64,000 nucleotides of DNA. It comes from Ochotona curzoniae (lineage: Eukaryota > Chordata > Mammalia > Lagomorpha > Ochotonidae). A program made the translations under genes and the position numbers. Within the stretch, counting starts at the first letter, position 1, and every line of letters begins with the position of its first letter. Below, piece after piece: positions 1 to 11,640 of this stretch. The notes under the pieces are model-generated. The model saw only the letters and a list, made by a program, of their open reading frames with translations. It was not told the origin of the DNA and ran no database searches. The stretch spans positions 124,001 through 188,000 of the forward strand of contig NW_024465423.1 in NCBI RefSeq assembly GCF_017591425.1. The letters are read 5' to 3'.

Positions 1-900
1 TGTGAAGTCCTTGAGCCACTGTGGAGACCACATTTGTCTAGGTAGAACAGGGACCCATGATAATGTTTTGGCAGTGCTTTTGGACTGTCCCTTGTATGAA
101 GTGGGCTCCCTGGTTAGCGAGGTCCAACTATGGGTGACAGATACATGGCAGAAGCTGTCTTGGATCTCAGATTTCTGGAGTAGCAAGTAGTTGTCAAATT
201 CCAGAATGTGGTGGTGCGTGTGTGGGTGGTGGGCCATTTTAGCCGTTGGATGCCCACACGATGGGAAGCCAGCTGCCGCTGATGGTGTGGAGCTCCATAT
301 GACAGTAAGCTCACCGGCACGGAGGTGGATGGGTTTGACCAACAGGCAGGTGACAGCACAGCAACTTTGGTGGACCATGACCTCAGCCCTCACTCTTGCT
401 TCACTCACTAAGCCAATGTGGCTGTCCAGCTACAGGGAGCATCCCAATTTACTGCCTGTCTGTGACCTCACAGTTCTCTGGCTGTACTAGCCATCCATAA
501 AACATCCATAACCAATCCGGAATGTTAAACCCTCAGCATTCTAGAAAATTTGTTTGGATCCTGTCATGTACTCCTATTGAAGTCATTTTCAAATTAGAAA
601 AATGTCAATGAAAACCAACAGCTAGAAAAGTGCAAGAGGAGGGGTGTGCAGAGAAATCTTCAGTACTTTAGTGTGGAGTAACTGATCTTTGTGTCCTACT
701 AGTAAGGTATATGGTCGCCCAAGCTAACTTTTTCCTGATTGTTCTAAGCTTTCCTTATTGGTCTCTGTCTAAAGTTTCACAATTCTCTAAAATTAAGTGA
801 ATATTCTTACTTCACTGATTTCCACAAAATAAACCCCATAATATTACATTTGAAAAAAAAAAAAAAAAGATACTCTGTGGTTTACAAGTCATTTAGCAAC
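1..900. other. Unassigned sequence left of ERV-A
   Basis: I recognise no gene or repeat family here. Short open frames at 2-490 show no domain. An A-run of about 16 bases at 855-870 could be the tail of an old retroposed element, but the body before it (about 520-850) is not a CSINE or L1 that I recognise. Part of this stretch may be the decayed 5' portion of the ERV-A LTR, whose left edge I could not find. Confidence 0.4.
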
Positions 901-939
901 TCACCCTGCTCTAATCACCCTTGGTGCTCATGACAGGAT

Positions 940-1199
940 GTGGGCTTATGCCCTGTCTGCTGGCATCCTATTGTGAGCACAGGGCAGTCTGGGAACCAAT
1001 ACTCCAAACTTATTTCCTCTCTCCCCATATCCATAGATCCTGTTTTGCAGGCTATAAAGCTTTGTGTAAAAAATACAACTTTGGTCAGCTTTAACAGACA
1101 TTCTGTCTTACTATCATTCTTACTATCATTTCTTGTCTCTTGTCCTCCATTCTCTCCTAGGTTGGTTGCGACCCTTGACTGTCCTGCTGGAAGGGACAA
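940..1199 (+). repeat. ERV-A 5' LTR, 3' portion (U3 end, R, U5)
   Basis: This block aligns with the 5' LTR of the second element (ERV-B, minus strand, 52621-53080). It has a TATA-like GCTATAAAGC near 1051, then matching R/U5 text with the shared words CTCTTGTCC and TCTCTCCTAGG, ending just before a primer-binding site. The 5' limit is not resolved; homology is visible back to about 940. No partner 3' LTR for this copy is present, because the provirus is interrupted at 6280. Confidence 0.65.
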
Positions 1200-1200
1200 T

Positions 1201-1218
1201 TGACGCCCAACATGGTGC
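1201..1218 (+). promoter_or_regulatory. ERV-A primer-binding site (tRNA-Lys type, mutated)
   Basis: The sequence TGACGCCCAACATGGTGC lies directly after the LTR end. It matches the tRNA-Lys1,2 type of binding site used by betaretrovirus-like elements, with changes such as TGG to TGA at the start. The homologous site in ERV-B (52601-52617, minus) is better preserved. The position right after U5 makes the assignment firm despite the substitutions. Confidence 0.7.
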
Positions 1219-1360
1219 CTGCAGACCACTGACAGAGAAAGCCAAGCCATCATGGTTAAGAGGCCACTCGTGGTGGTGAATTGAGCACTAGGTGAATAGT
1301 TTCATGGTTTATCTGCTGGAATTCGTGTCGAGGGTAACATTTGTGGCATAAAACTTATGC

Positions 1361-3640
1361 ATGAGACAAGCATTATCACAATAAGAATTTTTTGTTGCAG
1401 GTTCTCAAAGACTCACTGAAGGCACATATAATTCAGGTAAAGAAAAAGGATTTTAAAGCGTTTTTAGATTTTGTGTTTTTTTTTTTTTTAAGATTTAGTT
1501 TTATTTATTTATTGGAAAGGCAGACATACAGAGAGGAGAGACAGAGAGGAAGATCTTTCGTCTGATGATTCACTCCCCAAGTGAGTGACTCCCCAAGTGA
1601 GCGCAACGGCCGATGCTATGCCAATCCAAAGCCAGGAGCCTGTTCCAGGTCTCCCACGTGAGTGCAGGGTCCCAAAGATTTGGGCCGTGCTCGACTGCTT
1701 TCCCGGGCCACAGGCAGGGAGCTGGAAGGGAAGTGGGGCTGCTGGGATAGAACTGGCACCCATATAGGATCCATGGCGTGCAAGGCAGGAACCTTAACCA
1801 CTTGAGCCACTACGCCAGGCCAGATTTTGTTTTTAATGTCTGTGCATGGTATCCACAGGAAGGCTGTAATGGTGAGAGAACTTGGGGTGGGATTGGTGAT
1901 TGTTTCAAAGATGTTTTGGGGCTTGAAAAGATCCCTGTAACTGCTCTTAGTTATTGGACCATGGTTTATGTTTTGAAGGCTATGTCTCAATGGTCAGAGA
2001 TGCAGTGTCTAGTGTCTGAGAACAGTCACTTAGAAAGAGTGGCTGTCAATCCCCTAGCCTGCTTCCTTGCCTATGATGACTGAAGTTGAGGCTCATAAGT
2101 CTCACACATCCTCTGTCATTATAAATATGGAAACAGAGTCCAAGATTAAGCCCCCTGATTGTCCACAATCCACCCCCGCAGATGAGCACTCTCAAGTACA
2201 GAAACAGCCACAGTGCCTCTACCCATTACTCACCACCATTTGTGGCCCTCCCCCTGACAGCCTTTCTCCTTCTGAGGAGGCTTCTCTGGAGGATGAGGCA
2301 GCCGGATATGAATTTGATCATCATCACCCACCAAATTTGCTTAATGCCTTGCTGCCAGGTGCCCAGGAGGAGAGGCTAATGCCATTGTTCTCCCCTCCAC
2401 TGCCTTATAATCAGTCCCCAACTGTTTCTGAGCTCTGAGAAATGGTACATGAAGTCACCACTCTATGCTAAATGATGGAAGCCAGAGAAGATCAGGTTGA
2501 GCTCACAGAAGAATTACAGGTATTAGAAAGCAGATTGGTAAATCTTAAATTTAAACCAAAAGGAGATATTAATTCAAAAGTTCTAGCCTTTGCATTATTC
2601 CTCCGTAGGGGAACTAGAATCCCTAGGGGTTCTTCTTTTCCATGGGAACAGAGCCCACCTAGAAGCATAGAGAAAAAAAGTGAGGGCAGCATAGAGGCTG
2701 AAGTTCAGTCAGAAAGCCAGGAGCCAGACACCCAAAGGGGCATTGAGGCAGGAGATTTCATAAGTGGTGTTCGGGCACACAAAATTTTTAGGCACGCAGG
2801 CATTCTTCCCATTCACCTTATGTTTATCAACCCATGGATGTGAAGATCTTGGAGAGACTGAAAGCAGCAGTTACCTCATATGGTCCAGTTGCCCCTTTTA
2901 CCTTAGCACTACTAGAATCATATACTGATAGTTGGTTGACAATTAAGGAGTTTATGCAGTTATCTAAAGCCACTCATTCTAGAGGAGATTTTGTTTTGTG
3001 GAAATCCGAGGTGGCTGATGCAGCTCAAGAGATAGAGGCAAAAAATTGTTAGCATCCTGAATCCCATGACTGGACAGCCAGACGAATCCTGGGAAAAGAT
3101 CACTTTAAATACCTTAGAAGCACAGGTGCAATATCCTACTGGGCTGCTCTCTCAGATCCACCAGGCTTGTCTAATGGCTTGGAAAATATTGCCTGATAAT
3201 GTGGGTTCATCATCTACACTTACTGAAATTATACAGGATTCAGATGAGCTCTACACCTCCTTTATAAATCGCTTTACAGAGGCAGCAGAACATATATTTT
3301 GTACCCAGGAATTAGATAGACCATTTCTTAAACAACTTGCTTTTGAAAATGCTAATGCCACATGCCAAGATATTCTTAAACATCATCATAACAAGACTTT
3401 GGCAGAATATGTTCGCCTCTGTTCAGCAGCTAATAGCAATCGCCTTGCCAAAGGCATAGCCCTGTAAAAAGCAGGTGCTGATAATACATCTCAGATTTAC
3501 TCTAACTGTAAGCAACCTAGCCATTTTCAGAGAGAATGCCCTCAAAAGAGAGGCCCTATTGGGCCCCAAATGCCTCCTCAGATAGCTCCCAAAGGATTTC
3601 CAACAACTTTATGTCTTCACTTCCACAAAGGCCGCCTTGG
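1361..3640 (+). pseudogene. gag: ERV-A gag pseudogene (betaretrovirus-like)
   Basis: The matrix start at 1361 is recognisable by homology to the ERV-B gag start (minus, 52445), but glycine 2, the myristoylation residue, is arginine here, and a TAA follows at 1382-1384. A CSINE interrupts matrix at 1475-1821. A proline-rich region is open at 2067-2438. Capsid is recognisable at 2834-3467, with a major-homology-like segment (DELYTSFINRFTEAAE) near 3246-3293. One in-frame TAA (3465-3467) precedes nucleocapsid, whose first zinc-knuckle cysteine is tyrosine (3498-3500) before CKQPSHFQREC. Several frame breaks make this non-functional. Confidence 0.85.
1475..1821 (-). mobile_element. CSINE inserted in ERV-A gag
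   Basis: This is a full-length lagomorph C-type SINE in reverse orientation: a T-rich tail at about 1476-1510, the GGAAAGGCAGACATACAGAG body, and the tRNA-derived head ending CCAGGCC at 1821. A 9-bp target-site duplication AGATTTTGT flanks it (1466-1474 and 1822-1830). Removing it rejoins the gag matrix reading, so it landed in an already integrated provirus. Confidence 0.93.
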
Positions 3641-3899
3641 TTTAAAGAAAGCTGCTCTCATATTAACCTCCCAGGGTGTCCTCTCACTCCCCATCATTCA
3701 GAAAACTCCCAATGGGGGCAGTTCGCAGCCCCCTTGTCTTGGATGAACCCTGGGGGTGTGAGGCTCATGCCCTCCCAAACTGTCTACCAACCTCACTCAG
3801 TAGCTCAGACAGAAAATGCGTTTCCAAATTACGGAGAGCCCAAAAAGGAAGCCCAGAATTCTCCCTCTGCTCCTCTACCAGCACAATATTAAAACTGTA

Positions 3900-4640
3900 G
3901 GATGGTGTATAGGCTAGATCCACAGGTCGCTTTTGGGCCTCTCCCTCTTAATACATTTGGCTTAATAGTGCACCGATTTACACTGGCAAACAAGGGCCTT
4001 CATATAATTCCTACCCCAACTTAGCCAACATTTACTGGAGAATTCAAAGTTATCGCCAGAATTTTTGAAGGTGTTTAGTTATCACCACATGTTTCCCATT
4101 GGCACAATTAATTCTTTTGCCAGTTTTCTCCTAGTTTTCCAATCCTTACTATCAATCTTCTTGAAAGAGTAATGAAACAAGCGTAGCCGAGGTTTTGGGG
4201 CAGGTAAAAATTCTCCTCATACTCAGCCAACCCTTACTCTTAAGTTAAATGGCAAAGCCTTTACAGGCTTCTTGATTCCCGGGCTGATGCTGTGGTAATT
4301 TCTTCAAAGTTTTGGCCAAAGGCCTGGCCCTTGACAAATTCAGTCACCCATCTTCAAGGCATTGAACAGGCTAATAGCCCCCCTAGTAAGCTCCCAAGCC
4401 TTAACGTGGATCGATCTAGAGGGGAATTCAAGCATTAAACATTATATGTTGTTTCAGAATTGCCTGTTAATCTTTGGGGGAGAGATATTCTCTCTCAAAT
4501 GAATGTTATCATGTGTAGTCCTAATGAAGTTATTACAAAACAGATGCTTGAACAAGGTTTCTTCCCTGGCCAGGACTTGGGAAAGCAGTCTCAAGGAATC
4601 AAACAGCCTATACAAGTCACCCTGAAATCTGATAAAATAC
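3900..4640 (+). pseudogene. pro: ERV-A pro pseudogene: dUTPase, protease, G-patch
   Basis: In separate frames, 3905-4130 reads as a retroviral dUTPase (GPLPLNTFGLIVHRF, then a GEFKVIA segment). 4230-4490 reads as an aspartic protease whose active-site triad is D-S-R at 4274-4282 instead of D-T/S-G, followed by the conserved NLWGRDILSQM end. 4540-4620 is a G-patch (GFFPGQDLGKQSQGIKQPI). A dUTPase and a G-patch within pro is the betaretrovirus (ERV2/ERVK) arrangement. Stops and frameshifts separate the pieces. Confidence 0.8.
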
Positions 4641-6280
4641 GCTTGGCTTTTCAATTTCATCCGGTGAGAGTATGCAGAATTTCTCCTAGCGACCACTGTT
4701 AATCCTGCCCCATACAAACATGCTGACAAAATCTCATGGAATGCTAGTGTGCCTATCTGGGTTGATCAGTGGCCACTGAATCAAGAGAAACTTACTGCGA
4801 CCAAAGAGCTGGTGCAGGAACAGCTCGCTGCAGGACATATTGAGCCATCTTCCTCCACATGGAATACTCCCATATTTGTTATCAAGAAAAAGTCTGGGAA
4901 GTGGAGATTATTACAGGATATAAAAATCCTTAATAAAGCCATAGTGCCTATGGGAGCCTTACAACATGGCCTCCTGGCCCCCATAGCAATACCCAGCAAT
5001 TTATTTAAAACAGTTATTGATCTTAAAGCTTGCTCTTTTAGCATCCACTTGCATCCGGATGACTGTCTACACTTTGCCTTTTGCGTTCCTCAAATAAATT
5101 TCCAGGGACACATGGACCACTATCAGTGGCAAGTCATTCCTCAAGGCATGGCAAATGGTCCTATCCTGGCTTCAAAATATGTTGCTCAAACCCTTAAACC
5201 ATTCAGCAATAAATGGCCTGAAATTTATATCTTACATTATATGGATGATATCTTGAGTGCAGCGCCCACCGGGTCAGCCACATTTTAATGTTTTGAAAAG
5301 ATGCTGTTTGCTCTTCAAAATAATGGATTATTAATAGCTACTGAAAAAGTTCAAGTCAAAGATCCTTGTAATATTTTAGAATATCAGTAAAATCAAGGGA
5401 AAATTCATACACCCAAAATTAGTCTTGATTGATCTGCCCTCAAAACCCTCCATGACTTTCAATCTCTTTTAAGTAATTTACAATTCCTAAGGCTATATTT
5501 AAAGATTGCACCTGAAATTCTTTTGCTCCTTCATGATTTGATTGGAGACCCTCATTCCTTTTCATATCACATCCTTACATCAGCAGCGAAAGAGTCTATT
5601 AAGATAATAAGTTATGCCATGTCCTGCCAAATTATTTTTCAATATGATCTCCATTTCCCTTTAAGTTTTATTGCATGTGCCACGGTGCATGCCCGCCCAC
5701 CCCAGGAGTGTTTTTGGCAAAAGGGAATGGATAAGTACCCTTCAGGACACCCCCTAATATGGATGCCCCTACAGTCAAATCCGGTTAAGGTTCTTGCCAC
5801 CTATTATTCCCCCATAACTGCCTTAATTTTAAAGGCAAGAAAATTAGCCATACAATATTTTGGAAAAGATCCAGATACCATCATTGTGCCTTATACCTCA
5901 GAGCAGAAAAATTGGCTACTCCAATTTAACAGTGAATTGGAGGTTGCTTATGCATCATTTGCTGCCTCCATAAATAACTATTATCCAAATGACCCTTTAA
6001 TACAATTTGTGAGGAATCATTCCTTAGTTTTCCCCAAAGTCACCTGAAATAGCTCCCTGAAAGAAGGAATTACATTTTTTTTACAGATGCTTTTTCAAAT
6101 GGAATGGCTGTTTATGTCTTTCAAGGCCAATCTTCCCCAATAATATCCCCTTATGTGTCTGCTCAATTAGTTGAATTGTTTGCTGTGCTTCAAGTTTTTA
6201 AAAATTTCCAACAGCCACTTTTAATTTGTATACAGACAGTGCTTATATAGCCCATTCCATTCATTTATTAGAGACAGTTT
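4640..6280 (+). pseudogene. pol: ERV-A pol pseudogene: RT and truncated RNase H
   Basis: The longest open piece (4749-5288) is the reverse transcriptase fingers/palm, with the catalytic YMDD at 5238-5249 retained. After a stop, connection-domain pieces continue (5290-6047). RNase H follows at about 6070-6280, with the FTDA and YTDSAY acidic motifs, in shifted frames. Pol stops abruptly at 6280 where an L1 begins, so integrase, env and the 3' LTR are not in this window. In-frame stops occur near 5286, 5388 and 5430. Confidence 0.87.
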
Positions 6281-6994
6281 CGGAGAGGAGTTAAGATGGC
6301 CGACATAGGAGGAAGGCTGTGAGGGAGCGTCCAGTGAGAGAGGGATAGAGCGCTACAGAAGCAGCAAAGAGGAACAGCAAAAAACCGCAGGGAGAGGTGC
6401 GTGAAGTTCCCTGGACAGTGTGGAGCCAAAAAGATCCACACAACTCAGAAGAACAACGAGAACGAAACAAAATAGGGGCAGAGAAGCAGACATCCCGTTC
6501 CAGACCTGCTGAGTCACCTTTGAGAATGGCCCGATGAGAGACGCTGCCGACCCAGAGACAAGGAAATCAGGAGGGATCCTCACCGGCAGAGGTCTTCAAC
6601 ACCAGCAGAAGCAGACTGCAACAGCCAGAGTGCGGTGAGCAAAGGAAGGGATAACAGACTCTGCATTCCAACCCCCTAGGGTGCTCCTTCTACCCTTCCC
6701 CATGCAGGGGCAGCAGAAGCTCCAGCCTCTGAGAATACAGGGCAAGCACCTTGAAACTGCCAGGTCTGTGCCCTGGGAGCAGCGCACAGTGTTCTTGGGG
6801 GCTGAGAAAACACGGGGGAATGCGCTCCAGATATTTCTGTGCTGAGTGGGCCAGTGCATCTCAGTGCACAGAGGCTGCTGGTGAGGGTCTGGAATCCCCC
6901 ACACCCTGATATCCTGTGGGTGGGCAACAGCACCAGGAGGACTCTGAATGCTGCGCCAGGTGGGGTGGGCGGTCCCGCCTGCAGCAACAGAATA

Positions 6995-7684
6995 AATGTG
7001 GCAGAGGAAAGGATCTCTGAAACAGAATACATACAAAATGAAGGTGCCCAGCGAATTAAACAGCTGGAGACAAGCCTCAGTGAAACTAATAAAATGATGC
7101 AAGAAATGAAGGATTACCTTAGAAAATTGAATATTCGGATCATCGGCCTCCCCGAGGGAGTAGAAAAAGAATCAGGAATACAAGCAGTGCTTGATGAAAT
7201 TATACAGGAAAACTTCCAAAACACTTGGATCACGAAACCACCCCACATACAAGATGGACAGAGAACTCCCAACAGACATGATCCAAAGAGATCTTCACCC
7301 AGACACACAGTGCTCAAGTTCTACTCCAATGAAGACAAAGAAGGAATCCTGAGACAAGTACGAAGTAGAGAAAAGATCACATACAGGGGAAAATCCATCA
7401 GAATCACAGCTGACTTCTCCGAAGAGACCCTACAAGCAAGGAGAGAATGGACAAAGATCTTCCAAGTCCTGAAACAAAACAACTGTCAACCAAGAATAAT
7501 CTACCCAGCAAAGAACTCATTTGTATATGAGAACGAAATCAGATACTTCCATAGCAAAGAAAAACTAGAAGAATATGTTTACACAAAACCAGCTCTGCAA
7601 AGCCTTCTTAGAAATGCACTAGTCTCGGATAAAAAGGAGGCAAATCACAAACAAAGTTGGCAAATAAGAAGGTCTCCAAACTAA
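6995..7684 (+). pseudogene. L1-A ORF1 (ORF1p), coiled coil deleted
   Basis: This is the C-terminal RNA-binding part of L1 ORF1p: a short end of the coiled coil, the RRM region (IRIIGLPEGVEKES, about 7134-7175), and the C-terminal domain with RREWTKIFQVLKQNN and RIIYPAK. The frame is open into the 5' UTR (from 6839), but the N-terminal head and most of the coiled coil are absent. The sister L1 on the minus strand has about 250 bases of ORF1 here (31960-32223). It joins 5' UTR directly to late coiled coil near 6991. Confidence 0.85.
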
Positions 7685-7704
7685 AGCTCGCACAAACAAG
7701 GCAA

Positions 7705-8879
7705 TTACACAGACAACAACACACACAAAACACAATCGCATGCCGGGCAAAATTGCAACTTCTCAATTCTAACTCTCAACACAAATGATCTAAATTCACC
7801 AATCAAAAGACAGAGATTAATAGAATGGATCATCAAACAAGACCCAACCATCTGTTGCCTACAAGAAACACATCTAACCAGAAAGGATGCGAACAAACTG
7901 AAAGTGAAGGGATGGAAAAAGATATTTCACGCCAATAGACGTGAAAAAAAAGCTGGGGTAGCTATCCTAATTTCAGACGAAATAGATTTCAATCTAACTA
8001 ACATCAAAACAGACAAGGAAGGCCATTTTATACTGGTGAAAGGAATGATCCATCAAGAAGCAATCACCATCATTAATGTTTATGCACCGAATATTAATGC
8101 ACCTAATTACATAAAGCAATTACTTACAGACTTAAGGGAAGACATAGATACCCGCACAATTCTTTTAGGCGAACTCAACATGCCTCTAACACAATGGACC
8201 GGTCTACGAAAGAAAAACTCAACAAAGAAACAACAGAGCTCATACAAACAATAGAACAACTGGACTTAGTAGATATATATAGAACATTTTATCCTAAAGC
8301 CACAGATTATACATTTTTCTCAGTGGTGCATGGCACCTTCTCCAGAATCGACCACATGATAGGATATAAAGCGAATCTAAATAACTTCCAAAACATTAGT
8401 ATCATACCATGTATCCTCTCAGACCACCATGGGATGAAACTGGAAATCAACAACTCAAAACTCCCCAGGAAATATAGGCACTCTTGGAAATTGAACAATA
8501 TGCTATTAAACGAACAATGGGTCAGAAAAGAAATTAAAGATGAGATAAAAAAATTTATGGAAACCAATGAAAACTCTGATACAACATTCCAAAACTTGTG
8601 GGACACCGCCAAAGCAGTGCTACGAGGTAGATTCATCGCAATCGGAGCGCATGTCAAGGCCCAAGAAAGACGCCAAATACAGGAACTAACCACACACCTC
8701 CAGGATCTGGAAAAACAGCAGCAGAAGAGTCCCGCGCACAATAGGAAACAAGAAATCATCAAAACAAGGGAGGAGATAAACCAAATAGAAATAAAAAAAA
8801 CTATACATAAAATCAACAAATCAAAAAGTTGGTTTTTTGAGAAAATAAACAAAATAGACACTCCACTGGCCCGATTGAC

Positions 8880-8920
<41 letters not shown>

Positions 8921-11590
8921 AAGAGAAAGTGAGAATCAATAGCATTAAAGATGACAAAGGCAACATAACAACAGACACTGCAACCATTAAGAAAATAATT
9001 AGAAATTACTACAAAGAACTGTACTCCCACAAATTTGAGGATCACCAAGAAATGGAAAAGTTTTTGGACTCTCACCACTTACCAAAACTCAGTCCAGAGG
9101 CAACTGAAGAATTAAATAAACCCATAACTGAGGCAGAGATTGAAGCAGTCATCAAGGATCTCCCAACAAAAAAAAAGCCCAGGCCCAGACGGCTTCACTA
9201 CAGAATTCTACAAAACATTCCGAACAGAACTAACCCCAATCCTCTACAAGCTCTTCAAAACAATAGAGAAGGAAGCAACCCTTCCAAACTCATTCTATGA
9301 AGCCAACATCACCTTAATCCCAAAACCGGACAGAGAACCATCAGAGAAGGAAAACTACAGACCTATTTCTCTGATAAACATTGATGCTAAAATTCTCAGC
9401 AAAATCCTAGCCAATAGAATTCAAAAAATCATCAGACAGATCATTCATCCGGATCAAGTAAGATTTGTTCCTGGAATGCAGGGATGGTACAACATTCGGA
9501 AATCCATAAATGTTATAAACCACATCCAAAAACTGATAACAAGAACCACATAATAGTTTCAATAGATGCAGAAAAAGCTTTCGACAAAATCCAACACCTC
9601 TTCATGCTGAAAACTCTAGCAAAAGTAGGCATAGATGGGAAAATCCACAACATAATTAAAGCAATTTATGAAAAACCCAATGCCAGTATCATACTGAATG
9701 GAGAAAAGCTAGAACCCTTCCCATTGAGATCTGGAACAAGACAAGGATGCCCGCTATCACCACTGCTATTCAACATAGTCCTAGAGGTACTTGCAGAGGC
9801 CATAAGACAAGAAACAGAAATCAAAGGCATACGTATAGGAAATGAAGAAGTCACGCTTTCACTATATGCAGATGACATAATTCTATACATAGAAAAACCA
9901 GGAGACTCAATACAGAAACTACTAGAACTTATACGAGAATTTGGCAGAGTGGCAGGGTACAAAATTAATGAATGAAAATCAACAGCCATAGTGTACGCAA
10001 ATAACACCAAGATGGAAGAAGACCTAACCAACAGGATACCATTCAAAACAGCAGAGAGAAGTATGAAGTATCTGGGAATAAATCTAACCAAAAGCGTAGG
10101 AGACCTATTCGAAGAAAACTACAAACTATTTAAAAAGGAAATTGAACAAGACCTCAAAAGATAGAATAACATCCCATGCTCCTGGATAGGCAAAATCAAT
10201 ATCATTAAAATGTCTATACTACCACAAGCAATATACATTTTCAGCGCAATTCCAATCAAATTGCCCCAAACATTCTTCACGGAACTGGATACAATGATTC
10301 AAAAGTTCATCTGGAAGCACAAAAAACCACGAATAGCTAGAACCATCCTGAGGAATAAGAAGTTAGCAGGGGGAATCACAATCCCGGACCTCTGGACATA
10401 CTATAGAGCAGTGGTTATCAAAACAGCCTGGTACTGGCACAAAGACAGAAAGGAAGATCAATGGAATAGAATAGAAGCACCAAAAGGGAACCCACACAGA
10501 TACAGCCAATTAATCTTCGACAAAAAGACCAATGACAGTCCAAGCAAGTGGGAAGGCCTCTTTAGTAAATGTTGTTGGGAAAACTGGCTGATAGCCTGCA
10601 CACACAAAAAAAGATAGACCTGCATCTATCACCATACACTAAGATCCAATCTACATGGATAAAAGACCTAAACCTACATCCAGAAACCTTCAAACTCTTA
10701 CAAGAAAATGTAGGAAATACCCTGCAAGACCTAGGAGTAGGTCCCGACTTTCTAAGAAGGACACCAAAAGCAATAGCAGTTGAGAACAGAATAAACAAAT
10801 GGGACCTCATCAAATTAAGAAGTTTCTGCACAGCAAGGAAATCAATCAACAAAGTAAAAAAAAAAAAAAAAAAAAAAACAACCCACAGAGTGGGAGAAGA
10901 TCTTTGCACACTATATAGGCGATAGGGGGCTAATTTCCAGGATATACAAAGAACTTCAAAACAACCAAAAAACCAAAACAAACAAGCCACTCAAGAAATG
11001 GGCACGGGAAATGGGCAAAGTTTTCACAAAGGAGCAAGTCCAAATGGCAAACAAACATATGAAAAAATGTTCCAGTTCCCTGGCAATAAGGGAAATCCAA
11101 ATTAAGACATCCATGAGGTAACACCTAACACCAGTTAGATTGGCCCACATAAACAAGAACACCAACGACGCTTGCTGGCGAGGATGCAGGGAAAAGGGAA
11201 CCCTACTCCACTGCTGGTGGAGCTGAAAATTGGTACAGCCTTTATGGAAATCAGTCTGGAGAACACTCAAACAACTCAAACTCTGCATACCATATGACCC
11301 AGCAATTTCACTCCTATGAATATACCCAAAACACCTGTTTTACGACAAACCAACATGCATCCCTATGTTCATTGCAGCACAATCAGTAATTGCAAAAACA
11401 TGGAAGCAACCGAAATGCCCATCAGCAGAAGATTGGATAAGAAAGCATTGGTTCATCTACTCCATGGAATACTACTCAGCTATTAAAAAAAAAACAAAAT
11501 GCAGTTCTTTGTGGCTAAATGGACCCAGCTGGAAAGTATAATGCTAAGGGAAATGAGTGAATCCCAAAAGATTAGATACCACATGTTTGC
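7705..11590 (+). pseudogene. L1-A ORF2 (endonuclease, reverse transcriptase), broken
   Basis: The apurinic-type endonuclease reads at about 7755-8440 (TLNTND, LQETHL, HHGMKLE). The RT domain is at about 9000-10000 with YADD intact at 9865-9876 and the [13 protein letters not shown] motif just upstream. The C-terminal region runs to about 11590. Frame changes lie near 8200, 9170 and 9540, with stops at 9973, 10162 and 10615. A 39-base A-run (8881-8919) encodes 13 lysines in the linker. The element cannot make a full ORF2p. Confidence 0.88.
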
Positions 11591-11640
11591 CTTGATTTAA
11601 CCTGTAATTTTTTGTTTGGTTGTTTGTTATTTTTTGAACC

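Larger units (their letters stand above)
6281..11640 (+). mobile_element. L1-A: near full-length LINE-1, 3' truncated
   Basis: The element begins with CGGAGAGGAGTTAAGATGGC directly inside ERV-A RNase H. It has a 5' UTR (6281-about 6990), an N-terminally deleted ORF1, and ORF2 (about 7705-11590). It ends at 11640 inside the 3' UTR without the G-rich stretch or poly(A) seen in sister copies (17120-17580). No downstream ERV-A sequence or matching target-site duplication is present after 11640, so a later deletion probably removed the element's end together with ERV-A's 3' half. Confidence 0.9.
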
